Of a DNA stretch of 64,000 nucleotides, positions 17,026 to 25,539 are shown piece after piece. Position 1 is the stretch's first letter. Each line of letters begins with the position of its first letter. The notes under the pieces were generated by a model. That model did no database searches and was not told the DNA's origin. It saw only the letters and a list, made by a program, of their open reading frames with translations. Both the position numbers and the translations under genes were made by a program. The stretch comes from Streptomyces endocoffeicus (GTDB lineage Bacteria; Actinomycetota; Actinomycetes; Streptomycetales; Streptomycetaceae): the NCBI RefSeq assembly GCF_016741935.1, contig NZ_JAERRG010000004.1, positions 310,001-374,000 on the forward strand, in the 5' to 3' direction.

Positions 17026-19158
17026 ATGTTTGAGGGCAACCGGTCGAAAAAACGCCAGGAACCAAACCACCTGTCCCGGGGAGGTCGGCACAAGCGGTCC
17101 CGTGACCCCCGCGCGCACTGGCTGCTCCTTCTGCTCGTCCTTCCGGCCATGTTCGGCCTGCTGATGTTCCAGGGCTGGACCAACCACGAGGTCGACGCGG
17201 CGAAGGCGCGGCGGCCGTGCGTCAGCCCGGTGCCCCGGGCGCTGGCCGACGGCGGGCCGGTGGTGCAGATCAACGGGGGCCGGGTGCGGACCGTGGGGAT
17301 GCCCGCCGGGACGGTGGCGCTGACCTACGACGGCGGTCCTGACCCGGTCCAGACGCCTCGGCTGCTGGACCTGCTGCGCCGGTACGACGCGCGGGCCACG
17401 TTCTTCGTCTCCGGTGCCAAGGCGGCCCGGTACCCCGACCTCGTACGCCGGATCCGCGCCGAGGGCCATGAGATCGGCTCGAACACCTACACCGGCGCCG
17501 ACATGGGCACGGCGTCCGCCAGTCGCTCCTCGATGGAGCTGTCCCTGACCGAGTCGGCGCTGGCGGGCTCGGTGGGGGTTCAGCCGAGGCTGCTGCGGCT
17601 GCCGCTGACCACCGATGTGGACACGCTGTGCGGTGACGAGTGGCAGGCGGCGCGGCGCGTGGCGGCGGAGGGCTATGCGCTGGTGGCCGCCGACCGGTCG
17701 GGCACGAAGCCCTCGCAGGGGATGGTCCGGCAGTTCAGCCAGACGGACACCGCGTACCAGGAGACGGAGAAGCTGCTCAAGGACCCGCGCGCCAAGAAGT
17801 TCACCACCGTGACCGGCGGGCTCGGCGTGCCCCCGGTCGAGGTCCCGGTCTCCGGCCTGGAGCGCTGGGAGGGCAAGGCGCTGATCTGGGTCGCGGCCAT
17901 CGGCCGGGGCTTTGTGTCCACCATGGCGTGGGTGCTGGGGATCGCGGGGGCGCTGGGGGTGCTGCGGCTGCTGATGCTCGTGCTGTTCGCCCGTACCCAT
18001 GTCCGGCGGCTCACCCGCTTCCGGCCGGGCGCGCCCTGGCTGCGGGAGGTGAACGAGCCGGTGACGGTGCTCATCCCCGCGTACAACGAGGAGGCGGGCA
18101 TCGAGGCCACCATCCGCTCGCTGCTCGCCTCCACCCACCAGCGGCTGCAGATCGTCGTGATCGACGACGGCTCGACGGACCGTACGGCCGATATCGCCGC
18201 GAGCGTCAAGGACCGCCGGGTGCTGGTGGTCCGCCAGCCCAACGCGGGCAAGGCGGCCGCCCTCAACACCGGTCTGGCGCACACCAAGCACGACATCGTG
18301 GTGATGGTCGACGCCGACACCGTCTTCGAACCGGACGCCATCCACCAGCTCATCCAGCCGCTCGCCCACCCGGCCATCGGCGCGGTCAGCGGCAACACCA
18401 AGGTGGGCAACCGGCGCAGTCTGCTGGGCAGGTGGCAGCACCTGGAGTACGTCTTCGGGTTCAACCTCGACCGGCGGATGTTCGAGGTGCTGGAGTGCAT
18501 GCCGACCGTGCCCGGCGCCATCGGGGCCTTCCGGCGGGACGCGGTGATGGGCGTCGGCGGGGTCAGCGAGGACACCCTCGCGGAGGACACCGACCTCACC
18601 ATGGCGCTGTGGCGGGCGGGCTGGCGGGTGGTGTACGAGGAGACCGCCGTCGCCTGGACCGAGGTGCCCACCTCGCTGCGCCAGCTGTGGCGGCAGCGGT
18701 ACCGCTGGGGCTACGGCACGCTCCAGGCCATGTGGAAGCACCGCCGGGCGGTGGTCTCGCTGGGCTCGGTGGGGCGCTTCGGCCGCCGGGGGCTCAGCTA
18801 TCTCACGCTCTTCCAGGTGCTGCTGCCGCTGCTGGCGCCCGTGATCGACCTCTTCGCTCTGTACGGGGCGCTCTTCCTCGACCCGGCGGAGGCGGCCGGG
18901 GTGTGGTTCGGCTATCTCACCATCCAGATGGTCTGCGCGGGATACGCGCTGCGGCTGGACGGGGAGCGGATGCGGGCGCTGTGGTCGCTGCCGTTCCAGC
19001 TCTTCGTCTACCGGCAGCTGATGTATCTGGTGGTCATCCAGTCCGTGGTCGCCCTCCTGCTCGGGACGCGGCTGCGGTGGCACCGCATCCAGCGCTCCGG
19101 GACGGCCGCCCAGGCGCTCGGCGAGGCACCCGCGCACCGGAGCCTGACACCGAGGTGA
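17026..19158 (+). CDS. Family 2 glycosyltransferase fused to a degenerate NodB-like deacetylase domain
   Basis: A 710-residue membrane protein. After an N-terminal membrane segment (about 27-50) comes a NodB-like domain (about 90-270), then a membrane segment, a GT2 domain (about 345-600) and three to four further membrane segments. The GT2 domain looks active: VLIPAYNEE, DDGSTD (Asp380/381), DAD (429-431), Asp521 in EDTD and QRYRW (557-561), as in processive synthases for cellulose, hyaluronan or poly-GlcNAc. The NodB domain reads TYDGGP where TFDDGP is expected, and SNTYTG (152-157) where the metal-binding HxxxH is expected, so catalysis is doubtful. MatB-type PNAG synthases of Streptomyces share this architecture. 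ATG 17026 was chosen; the alternative GTG 17014 lies inside the -10-like TACGGT. Confidence 0.85.
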   Translation: MFEGNRSKKRQEPNHLSRGGRHKRSRDPRAHWLLLLLVLPAMFGLLMFQGWTNHEVDAAKARRPCVSPVPRALADGGPVVQINGGRVRTVGMPAGTVALTYDGGPDPVQTPRLLDLLRRYDARATFFVSGAKAARYPDLVRRIRAEGHEIGSNTYTGADMGTASASRSSMELSLTESALAGSVGVQPRLLRLPLTTDVDTLCGDEWQAARRVAAEGYALVAADRSGTKPSQGMVRQFSQTDTAYQETEKLLKDPRAKKFTTVTGGLGVPPVEVPVSGLERWEGKALIWVAAIGRGFVSTMAWVLGIAGALGVLRLLMLVLFARTHVRRLTRFRPGAPWLREVNEPVTVLIPAYNEEAGIEATIRSLLASTHQRLQIVVIDDGSTDRTADIAASVKDRRVLVVRQPNAGKAAALNTGLAHTKHDIVVMVDADTVFEPDAIHQLIQPLAHPAIGAVSGNTKVGNRRSLLGRWQHLEYVFGFNLDRRMFEVLECMPTVPGAIGAFRRDAVMGVGGVSEDTLAEDTDLTMALWRAGWRVVYEETAVAWTEVPTSLRQLWRQRYRWGYGTLQAMWKHRRAVVSLGSVGRFGRRGLSYLTLFQVLLPLLAPVIDLFALYGALFLDPAEAAGVWFGYLTIQMVCAGYALRLDGERMRALWSLPFQLFVYRQLMYLVVIQSVVALLLGTRLRWHRIQRSGTAAQALGEAPAHRSLTPR

Positions 19159-19228
19159 CGTACGGCGGGTGACGTACGGCGGGGTGACGTACGGCGGGGT
19201 GACGTACGTCGCGGTGAACGTACGGCGA
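19155..19228 (+). repeat. Tandem repeat of about 15 bp, five copies
   Basis: GTGACGTACGGCGGG-like units start at 19155, 19169, 19184, 19199 and 19214. The first overlaps the TGA of the glycosyltransferase gene, and the array ends 46 bp before the LCP gene. Each unit holds the palindrome CGTACG. Confidence 0.9.
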
Positions 19229-19274
19229 CCGGGTCCGCGTTCAACGCGGCGCCGAAGTTGTCATACCTCTATGA

Positions 19275-20588
19275 ATGGACGGCGGGCGTCTCCGGCCGCT
19301 CGGCAGACTGCCGTCCATGAGCGATCGGTTGGACGGATGGGCCGCCGGGGACCCGCCGTCGGCGCGGGCCTGGGAGATCTCCACGGCGGACACGCAGAGC
19401 ATCCCCGTGCAGGGGGCCCAGGGCATGCCCCCAACAGGACCTCAAGGGGGCCCCGCGCCCCATGGCGTCCACGCACCCCACGGCGTGCCCACCAAACCGG
19501 CCCCCTACCGGACGGGCGACGAGACCAGCACCCTCGAGCCCGTACCCCCACCCGTGCCCACCCCCACCGTCCGGCGCCGCGCCCCCAAGGAGCCGCTCAG
19601 CAGGCGCCGTCGGCTCGTCCGGCTGGGCATCGTGACGGTCTCCGCGCTGCTCCTCGCCTCCGGCAGCGCCTACGTCTGGGCCGACACCCAGCTCAACCGC
19701 GAGGTCGACCTCGGCAGGGCCCCGGACCGCCCCCCGCCCGGAAAGGGCACCAACTACCTCATCGTGGGCTCCGACAGCCGGGAGGGGCTCTCGGAGGAGG
19801 CCAGGAAGAGCCTGCGCACCGGCTCGGCCGAGGGCCGCCGCACCGACTCGATGATGGTGCTGCACACCGGCTCCAACGGCACGACGATGATGAGCCTGCC
19901 GCGCGACTCCTGGGTGAACATCCCCGGTTTCGTGCGCCCCGAGACCGGCAGGCGCTACAACCCGTCCCAGAACAAGCTGAACGCCGCCTATTCGATGGGC
20001 GGCCCCGATCTGCTCGTCTCGACCATCGAGCGCAACACCGGGCTGCGCATCGACCACTACGCGGAGATCGGCTTCTCCGGGTTCGTGGACGTCGTGGACG
20101 CGGTCGGCGGGGTGCGGATGTGCGTGGACCGGGACATCAAGGACCCCAAGTCCGGGCTGGACCTGAAGAAGGGCTGCCACACCCTCGACGGCGCCAAGGC
20201 GCTCGCGTTCGTCCGCCAGCGCAAGCAGGAGGCCAAGGGCGACCTGGGCCGCACCCAGAACCAGCAGAAGTTCCTGGCCGCGCTCGCCGGCAAGGCCGCC
20301 ACACCGGGCGTCCTGGCCAACCCGTTCGCGGCCTTCCCGACCGTGCGCGCGGGCCTGGACACGCTGATCGTGGACAAGGACATGGGCCTGCCCACCCTGA
20401 TGTCCCTGTTCGAGGCGGTGAAGGGCGTCACCTCGGGCAACGGCAAGCAGCTCAACGTCCCGGTGTCCAACACCAACCTCCGGACCTCCAAGGGCAGCGC
20501 GGTGCAGTGGAACGAGACGCAGGCGCGGCGCCTCTTCGACCAGCTGCGGAACGACCAGCCGGTGACCGTCGCCCCACCGACACCGTAA
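19275..20588 (+). CDS. LCP (LytR-CpsA-Psr) family cell-wall glycopolymer ligase
   Basis: A protein of up to 437 residues with a cytoplasmic Pro-rich N-terminus of about 110 residues, one membrane segment (LGIVTVSALLLASGSAYVW) and an extracytoplasmic LCP domain. Conserved segments: VGSDSREGL, RRTDSMMVL, MSLPRDSWV, KLNAAYSMGG and LDGAKALAFVRQR. LCP enzymes transfer lipid-linked glycopolymers to peptidoglycan. Its place directly after a polysaccharide synthase suggests the two handle the same polymer. The start is uncertain: ATG 19275 or ATG 19317. The two lie in the arms of an inverted repeat (ATGGACGG and CCGTCCAT), and neither has a good ribosome-binding site. Confidence 0.92.
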   Translation: MDGGRLRPLGRLPSMSDRLDGWAAGDPPSARAWEISTADTQSIPVQGAQGMPPTGPQGGPAPHGVHAPHGVPTKPAPYRTGDETSTLEPVPPPVPTPTVRRRAPKEPLSRRRRLVRLGIVTVSALLLASGSAYVWADTQLNREVDLGRAPDRPPPGKGTNYLIVGSDSREGLSEEARKSLRTGSAEGRRTDSMMVLHTGSNGTTMMSLPRDSWVNIPGFVRPETGRRYNPSQNKLNAAYSMGGPDLLVSTIERNTGLRIDHYAEIGFSGFVDVVDAVGGVRMCVDRDIKDPKSGLDLKKGCHTLDGAKALAFVRQRKQEAKGDLGRTQNQQKFLAALAGKAATPGVLANPFAAFPTVRAGLDTLIVDKDMGLPTLMSLFEAVKGVTSGNGKQLNVPVSNTNLRTSKGSAVQWNETQARRLFDQLRNDQPVTVAPPTP

Positions 20589-20645
20589 GGAGACGCCGTA
20601 GGGAGACGCCGTAAGGAGACGCCGTAAGGAGACGCCGTAAGGAGC
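20585..20645 (+). repeat. 13-bp tandem repeat containing AAGGAG
   Basis: Units GTAAGGAGACGCC start at 20585, 20598 (one change), 20611 and 20624, followed by a partial copy. The first contains the TAA of the LCP gene. Each unit carries a Shine-Dalgarno-like AAGGAG, but none is next to a start codon. Confidence 0.92.
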
Positions 20646-20679
20646 GAACCGCGCACGCGTCTTCCCCAACGCGAGTGGC

Positions 20680-20687
20680 AACCGGTT
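20680..20687. promoter_or_regulatory. AACCGGTT palindrome, possible LacI-type operator
   Basis: Within GGCAACCGGTTACATATAAC, about 55 bp before the permease start. CATATAAC could supply a -10. LacI-family regulators of sugar transporters often bind such sites with a central CpG step, but no regulator gene is present here. Confidence 0.35.
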
Positions 20688-20741
20688 ACATATAACGGAC
20701 GCTGATCGACTGCGCTCGCAAGCGCGCGAGGAGGTCCGAGG

Positions 20742-21638
20742 TTGTCCGCGCTCTCCGCCCGCACCGCCCGCCCCTGGCCCCGCTCCGCCAAGAGCCGTAC
20801 CGGCGGCCCCCGCTGGTCCCCGCGGCTGCGCCGCCGGCTGGCCGCCGACGCCGCGCTGCTGCTCGTCGCCGCCGCGTTCCTGCTCCCGCTCGCCTGGCTG
20901 GTCCTGGCCTCGATCGACAACGATGCCACCCTGCGGGTCTCGGCGCCCGGCTCGCCCACGATGGACAACTTCTCGGCGGTGTGGACGGACGAGATCACCT
21001 TCACGCCGATGCTCAACAGCCTGCTCCTGTGCGGCGGCGCCACCGTCCTGACCGTCGCCTGCGCGGCCCTCGCCGCCTACCCGCTCTCCCGCTTCCGCTC
21101 CCGCGTCGTGCGCCCGTACCTGCTGACGGTGCTCTTCACCACCTGTCTGCCGATCACCGCGATCATGGTTCCGGTCTACGGACTCTTCGTCCAGGTGGAC
21201 CTCATCGACACCATGTCCGGCACGGCCCTCTTCCTCGCCGCCTCCCAACTCCCGTTCGCCATCTGGCTGATGAAGAACTTCATGGACGGCGTGCCGGTGA
21301 TCCTGGAGGAGGCGGCGTGGACCGACGGGGCGTCCTGGCTGCAGAGCCTGATCCGGGTGATCCTGCCGCTGATGGGGCCGGGCATCACGGTCGTGATGAT
21401 CTACAGCTTCATCATGATGTGGGGCAACTTCTTCGTCCCCTTCATGCTGCTGCTCTCCCCCGAACAACTCCCCGCGTCCGTCTCGATCTTCACCTTCTTC
21501 GGCAACTACGGCCAGGTGGTCTACGGCCAGCTGGCCGCCTTCTCGATCCTCTACTCCACACCCGTGCTCCTGCTCTACATCCTGATCTCCCGCCGTCTGG
21601 GCGGCGGCTTCGCCCTGGGCGGCGCCGTCAAGGGATGA
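20742..21638 (+). CDS. Carbohydrate ABC transporter permease (MalG type), solitary
   Basis: A 298-residue inner-membrane permease with six predicted membrane segments. The cytoplasmic EAA loop reads EEAAWTDGASWLQSLIRVIL, followed by PLMGPG, the contact site for the ATPase. It resembles MalG/AraQ-type subunits. The start is TTG 20742, with GAGGAGG seven bases upstream. Sugar importers normally encode a binding protein and a second permease alongside, but neither flanking gene belongs to such a system. Either it works with subunits encoded elsewhere or it is the survivor of a lost operon. The N-terminus is long, basic and Pro/Arg-rich. Confidence 0.9.
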   Translation: MSALSARTARPWPRSAKSRTGGPRWSPRLRRRLAADAALLLVAAAFLLPLAWLVLASIDNDATLRVSAPGSPTMDNFSAVWTDEITFTPMLNSLLLCGGATVLTVACAALAAYPLSRFRSRVVRPYLLTVLFTTCLPITAIMVPVYGLFVQVDLIDTMSGTALFLAASQLPFAIWLMKNFMDGVPVILEEAAWTDGASWLQSLIRVILPLMGPGITVVMIYSFIMMWGNFFVPFMLLLSPEQLPASVSIFTFFGNYGQVVYGQLAAFSILYSTPVLLLYILISRRLGGGFALGGAVKG

Positions 21639-21709
21639 CGGCGCCGCCGCGACGGTGTGCCCGGCGCAGGCGGCACGGTCCGCCGGACATCCCCGGTTCG
21701 GCCAGTGGT

Positions 21710-22930
21710 TCAGCCCTTGGGCAGGCTCGGCGCCGCGCAGCCGTGGTGGGTGGCCGAGGCGGTGGCGAAGGCCGCCAGGGCGGCGCGTTCGTAGGCGAGG
21801 TCGGGGCGGCGGCGGGTCTCGCCGTCGGCGGCGTCGGCGCGGATGAGGTAGAGGGCGGACTCGGCGCCGCGCGGGCAGGTGGCACCGGCCCAGTAGGCGC
21901 TCCGGCCGAGCCGCCCGGCGGGCTTCTCGGCGGGGGTCACGTTCTCGTAGTCGTAGTCCCGGGTGTACTGGGAGCGGGCGTCCTCCGCGTACGGGCCGTA
22001 GTACGCCTCCAGCCGGTACAGCGGTGAGCCGTCCCGGGTGCCGAGGACGCAGCTCTCGCGCGGTGCGCGGTCGCGGGCGGTCTCGCGGGCGGTCGAGACG
22101 GCGGAGCGCGAGGCGGTGGGGACGGCCGCGCAGGTGCCCTTGGCGCCGAGCAGCGGTTCGTACTCGTCCTCGTTCACCGGCAGGCCGACGCTGCGGACCG
22201 GCTTGCCCAGGCGCGCGCCGCAGCCCCAGTGGTCGTTCGCCGCCTCGGCGGTCGCGGTGGCGGTGCGGACGAAGTCGGGGCGGACGGCGGGGTCGTCGAG
22301 GGTCGCGGCGCCGCGCAGCGCGGTCTCGACGGTGATCAGCAGACTGTCGCCGCGCCGGGCGCAGTCGAGCAGCACGGCGGTGGTGGCCGTGCCGTCCTCG
22401 GCGTCGTCCAGCCGTGCGGTGTCGGTGGCGAACAGGCCGGACCAGCCGTGGCCGAGGGGGACGGGGAGCGTTCGGCGGGCGGGTACGGCGGTGTAGAGGT
22501 CGTCGTACCCGTACTCGGCGCGGGGGCGGGGCGAGCCCGCGATGGAGACGGCGATGTGGCCGGTGTCCTCGGCGGTGATCCGGCAGTGGACGGAGAGGGA
22601 GTTGGCCCGCTTGGCGCTGCTTTTGTCGCTCTCGCCGCTCTTGGCGCTCTCGCCGCTCTCGCCGCTCTTGGCGGCGCTGTCGGCCTTCTTGCCGAAGGAG
22701 CCCTCGGTGCGGTTCGTGACGTCCAGTTCGGTGTCGTCGCCGAGCACCGAGCGGACCTCGCCCACCGGAAGCACCCCGTCGCAGGCCCCCTCCAGCGCCC
22801 GGTCCTCGCTGCCCGCGAACCAGACGAACGCCCCGGTGAGGGCGGCCAGCGCCACCGCGACGGCCACCAGGGCGCGGATCCGGCGGCGGGTGAGTGCGGG
22901 TCGGGTCAGTGCGGGTCGGGTCAGTGCCAC
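21710..22930 (-). CDS. Membrane-anchored protein of unknown function (paralogue of the next gene upstream)
   Basis: A 406-residue protein with one N-terminal membrane segment (IRALVAVAVALAALTGAFVWF) and a large extracytoplasmic region. No family was identified. The N-terminus has a repeat (ALTRPALTRPALTRRR), and a Ser/Lys/Glu run (about 110-140) forms a flexible insertion. ACDGVLPVGEVRSVLG and late cysteines (ATCPRG, HHGC) recur in the neighbour as ACDGTLPYGDLERLV and AKC, so the two are tandem paralogues. I chose GTG 22930, which overlaps the end of the upstream gene by 10 bp; the frame is open further but without a good start. A surface or cell-wall role is inferred from topology only. Confidence 0.7.
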   Translation of the reverse strand: MALTRPALTRPALTRRRIRALVAVAVALAALTGAFVWFAGSEDRALEGACDGVLPVGEVRSVLGDDTELDVTNRTEGSFGKKADSAAKSGESGESAKSGESDKSSAKRANSLSVHCRITAEDTGHIAVSIAGSPRPRAEYGYDDLYTAVPARRTLPVPLGHGWSGLFATDTARLDDAEDGTATTAVLLDCARRGDSLLITVETALRGAATLDDPAVRPDFVRTATATAEAANDHWGCGARLGKPVRSVGLPVNEDEYEPLLGAKGTCAAVPTASRSAVSTARETARDRAPRESCVLGTRDGSPLYRLEAYYGPYAEDARSQYTRDYDYENVTPAEKPAGRLGRSAYWAGATCPRGAESALYLIRADAADGETRRRPDLAYERAALAAFATASATHHGCAAPSLPKG

Positions 22931-24306
22931 TGCTCGACCTCCCCGAGCACCTTGGTGTCGCGGCACTTCGCGGACGCGGGCCAGCCGTCGTCGGCGTCGA
23001 GATAGCGGTCCAGGACCGTACGCGCGGCGGTGGAGAGCCTGGCGCGGTCCTTGCCGCCGATGACGGCCGTCTCGCCGTCCTCGAGCCGGATCTCGGGGAG
23101 CACGGCGACCCGGTGGTAGGTGGTGCGGCCGCCGCACACCGACTGGGCCCACAGGGCGAGTTGGGGCCGTCCGGCGTAGGAGGAGACGCGGTCCTCCTGC
23201 CGGGTGTCAGCGCCCGCGTCCGCCTCGGAGTCCGTCTCGGAACCGGCCTCGGAACCGGCCTCGGAGGGGCGCTTGTCGTCCTCCGCCCCCCACCCGGGCA
23301 CATGGCCCTCGCGTTCGTAGGAGTCGTACGCCGACCGGCCGAGGATCCCCGACCAGCTGGCCGCCTCGACCTCGGTGACCCGCCACTGCTTCGGGCGCGG
23401 GCGCTCACCGGCGTTCTTCTCCGCGTCCCACTCCCCGGCACACGCGCTCAGGCCGGTGGACTCCTGGAGATCGCCGAGGGTGGTCCAGGAACCGGAGGCG
23501 ACACCGGGGAGCGAGGAGCCGTCGATCCACTCGCATTTGCGCAGGCCCTGGCCGGGCGCGCCATGGGTCTCGTCCGTGTCCAGCACGGCGGTGGGCGTCG
23601 TGAGCGGGCCGGAGCCACAGTGCTGGGCCTTGGTGAGGGCGTTGGCCACGTGTACGGCGGTACGGAAGCCGAGGAGCGCGGTGGCGCGGTCCGGCTTGCC
23701 GTTGCCCGCCGTCGCCTCATCGGCCCCGTCGGCCTCACCGGGCTCGTCCGCCGAGTCGGTCCCGTCCGTCCCGTCGGCCCCCTCCGTCCCGTCCGTCACC
23801 CGGGCCGTCACATACAGATCGGTCGTGGGCCGGACCCGGCCGCCGAGCCCGCCCAGGCAGTCGGCCACCAGCCAGGCGCCCCGCTTCCCGTACTGGCCGG
23901 TGGTGCCCGGCGCCACGAACGTGCCACGGCCACCGGCCGGTTCGAGGAGGTCCCGGGTCTCGACGGCCTCGGGCACATCGGAGACCAGCGCCTCGGCGTG
24001 GACCCTGACCCCGAATCCGTCGCCCCACGACAGGGAGCAGTCCAGCAACGAGCGACTCTCCTGGCCGGGGGCGAGCATCGTGCCGTGCTCTCTGAGCTCG
24101 CCCGGCCGCTCGTCACGCACCAGCCGTTCGAGGTCCCCGTACGGCAGGGTGCCGTCGCACGCCTTCCTCAACTGGGCCCGGTTGGCGGCGAGATGGCCGC
24201 CGCCGCTGTCCCGGGTCACGAGGACGGCCCCCGCGATCCCCACGACCGCCATCAGTACGACAAGGGGCGTGCGGCGCTGCCACACACGGCCCCATAAACC
24301 ACGCAT
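22921..24306 (-). CDS. Membrane-anchored protein of unknown function (tandem paralogue)
   Basis: A 461-residue protein with a basic N-terminus, a membrane segment (LVVLMAVVGIAGAVLV, about 15-30) and an extracytoplasmic domain. Acidic, Gly/Asp-rich linkers are visible (GADGTDGTDSADEPGEADG). ACDGTLPYGDLERLV and GRSAYDSYE correspond to segments of the following gene. ATG 24306 has an AAGGAG site, and a GATACTGT hexamer region about 55 bp upstream may be the promoter. Function not recognised. Confidence 0.72.
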   Translation of the reverse strand: MRGLWGRVWQRRTPLVVLMAVVGIAGAVLVTRDSGGGHLAANRAQLRKACDGTLPYGDLERLVRDERPGELREHGTMLAPGQESRSLLDCSLSWGDGFGVRVHAEALVSDVPEAVETRDLLEPAGGRGTFVAPGTTGQYGKRGAWLVADCLGGLGGRVRPTTDLYVTARVTDGTEGADGTDGTDSADEPGEADGADEATAGNGKPDRATALLGFRTAVHVANALTKAQHCGSGPLTTPTAVLDTDETHGAPGQGLRKCEWIDGSSLPGVASGSWTTLGDLQESTGLSACAGEWDAEKNAGERPRPKQWRVTEVEAASWSGILGRSAYDSYEREGHVPGWGAEDDKRPSEAGSEAGSETDSEADAGADTRQEDRVSSYAGRPQLALWAQSVCGGRTTYHRVAVLPEIRLEDGETAVIGGKDRARLSTAARTVLDRYLDADDGWPASAKCRDTKVLGEVEQWH

Positions 24307-24417
24307 CCCGCCCTTAACTCCTTACATCCCCTGACCAGTTCCCCCTTGATCAGGCGGGGACAGTATCAGAGGGCCGGGACCACGGCGGCGGCGCGGGCTA
24401 CCCCTTCGCCCCGACGA

Positions 24418-25515
24418 CTACCCCTTCGCCCCTGACGGCCGCCCCTTCGCCCCGGAGCCCACCGGGTCGAAGCGGAAGACCTGCCCCGGGGCGTCGGACC
24501 GGCACGGCAGCTGGACCACATGGGCCCAGCGCCGGGTGGTGCCGCCGGGCAGCGCCAGACACTGGCCGGTGTGCGCGGGCCGCAGCCGGAACCCCTCGGC
24601 GGGCCGGTCCACGGCCTCCAGCCGGAACTCCTCGCCCGCTCCGCGGCTCTCACAGTAGTCGTCGCCCAGCCAGGCGCCCTCGGCCTTGCTCTGGCCCATG
24701 ATCCCGGAGCAGCCGGGGCCGTGCTCGGGGTGCAGGGTGGCGATCTGCCACAGCCCGTCGTCCAGGCGCTTGAGCGAGAACGAGGGGAAGACCTCCGCGC
24801 ACGGCACCTGATAGACCCAGGAGGTCTTGTCCGTCCGGCGTTCGGACAGACACAGCGAGGAGTGGACGGCCCGGATCCGGTACTTCCCGGGCGCGGGCGT
24901 GGGCGCCGAGTCGTCCGGGGAGACCGCCACGGACCCGCCCTTGTCGTCCCGTCCGCCGCGCCCTTCGCCCCCGCCCTCGTCGTCGTGCGCCCGCCAGACG
25001 AGCACGGCGGCGACGGCGGCCACGACGACCGTCAGCCCGAGCGCGGCGCTCAGCATCGGCATCCGTAGGCGCCGGGCGCCCGCATCGGGCGTACGGGAGG
25101 AGGAGAGGCCGGTCGGCGGTGCGGGCTCACCACGCCCACCACGCCCACCACGCTCGACGGGCTCGATGGGCTCGATGGGCTCGATGGGCTCGGCCAGCTC
25201 GACCGGCTCGATCTCGGTGACGCCGGCGGCGCGGGCCGCGAGGTCCTTGCGGACGGCCAGCCATACGGTGAGCTCCGCGGGCCCCACCCCACAGGCCCGT
25301 ACGAAGGCCGCGACCAGTTCCTCGCGGGGCAGCGTGGCGCGCCCGAGCATATTGGCGACCGTGCTGCGCGGCAGTACGTCCCCGACCGCGTCGGCCCGCG
25401 TGGTCAGCTCCCGGTAGGTCAGCCGGGACCAGTCCTTGAGCGCCTGCAGCGCGGCGATGAACTCCCCCGGGCTCCGCGCCCCCTGTGGATCCGGTGCTCT
25501 GTCCGCGTCGGCCAT
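24418..25515 (-). CDS. HTH protein with membrane segment and C-terminal ricin-like (beta-trefoil) domain
   Basis: A 365-residue protein. The N-terminal HTH-like domain (about 12-95, TYRELTTRADAVGDVLPRST) is of the type used by Streptomyces XRE-like proteins. An acidic Glu-Pro repeat (EPIEPIEPIEPVE, 109-121) follows, then a membrane segment at about 154-174. The outer region (about 205-355) has three units with GKYRIRAVHSSLCLSE, HPEHGPGCSGI and LRPAHTGQCLALPGG, resembling ricin B-type trefoils. It may sense a carbohydrate outside and act on DNA or protein inside, but this is inference. It ends in a duplicated AKG(R/P) tail encoded by CCCCTTCGCCCC repeats. ATG 25515; the preceding region holds nested inverted repeats. 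Confidence 0.72.
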   Translation of the reverse strand: MADADRAPDPQGARSPGEFIAALQALKDWSRLTYRELTTRADAVGDVLPRSTVANMLGRATLPREELVAAFVRACGVGPAELTVWLAVRKDLAARAAGVTEIEPVELAEPIEPIEPIEPVERGGRGGRGEPAPPTGLSSSRTPDAGARRLRMPMLSAALGLTVVVAAVAAVLVWRAHDDEGGGEGRGGRDDKGGSVAVSPDDSAPTPAPGKYRIRAVHSSLCLSERRTDKTSWVYQVPCAEVFPSFSLKRLDDGLWQIATLHPEHGPGCSGIMGQSKAEGAWLGDDYCESRGAGEEFRLEAVDRPAEGFRLRPAHTGQCLALPGGTTRRWAHVVQLPCRSDAPGQVFRFDPVGSGAKGRPSGAKG

Positions 25516-25539
25516 CTGTGGTTGTCTCCCCCGCCGTTG

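Noticed and set aside
19269..23441. A 1390-codon reverse-strand open frame across the LCP and permease genes
   Set aside because: Runs against clear plus-strand genes with conserved motifs; its translation is Arg/Pro/Gly-rich and domain-free.
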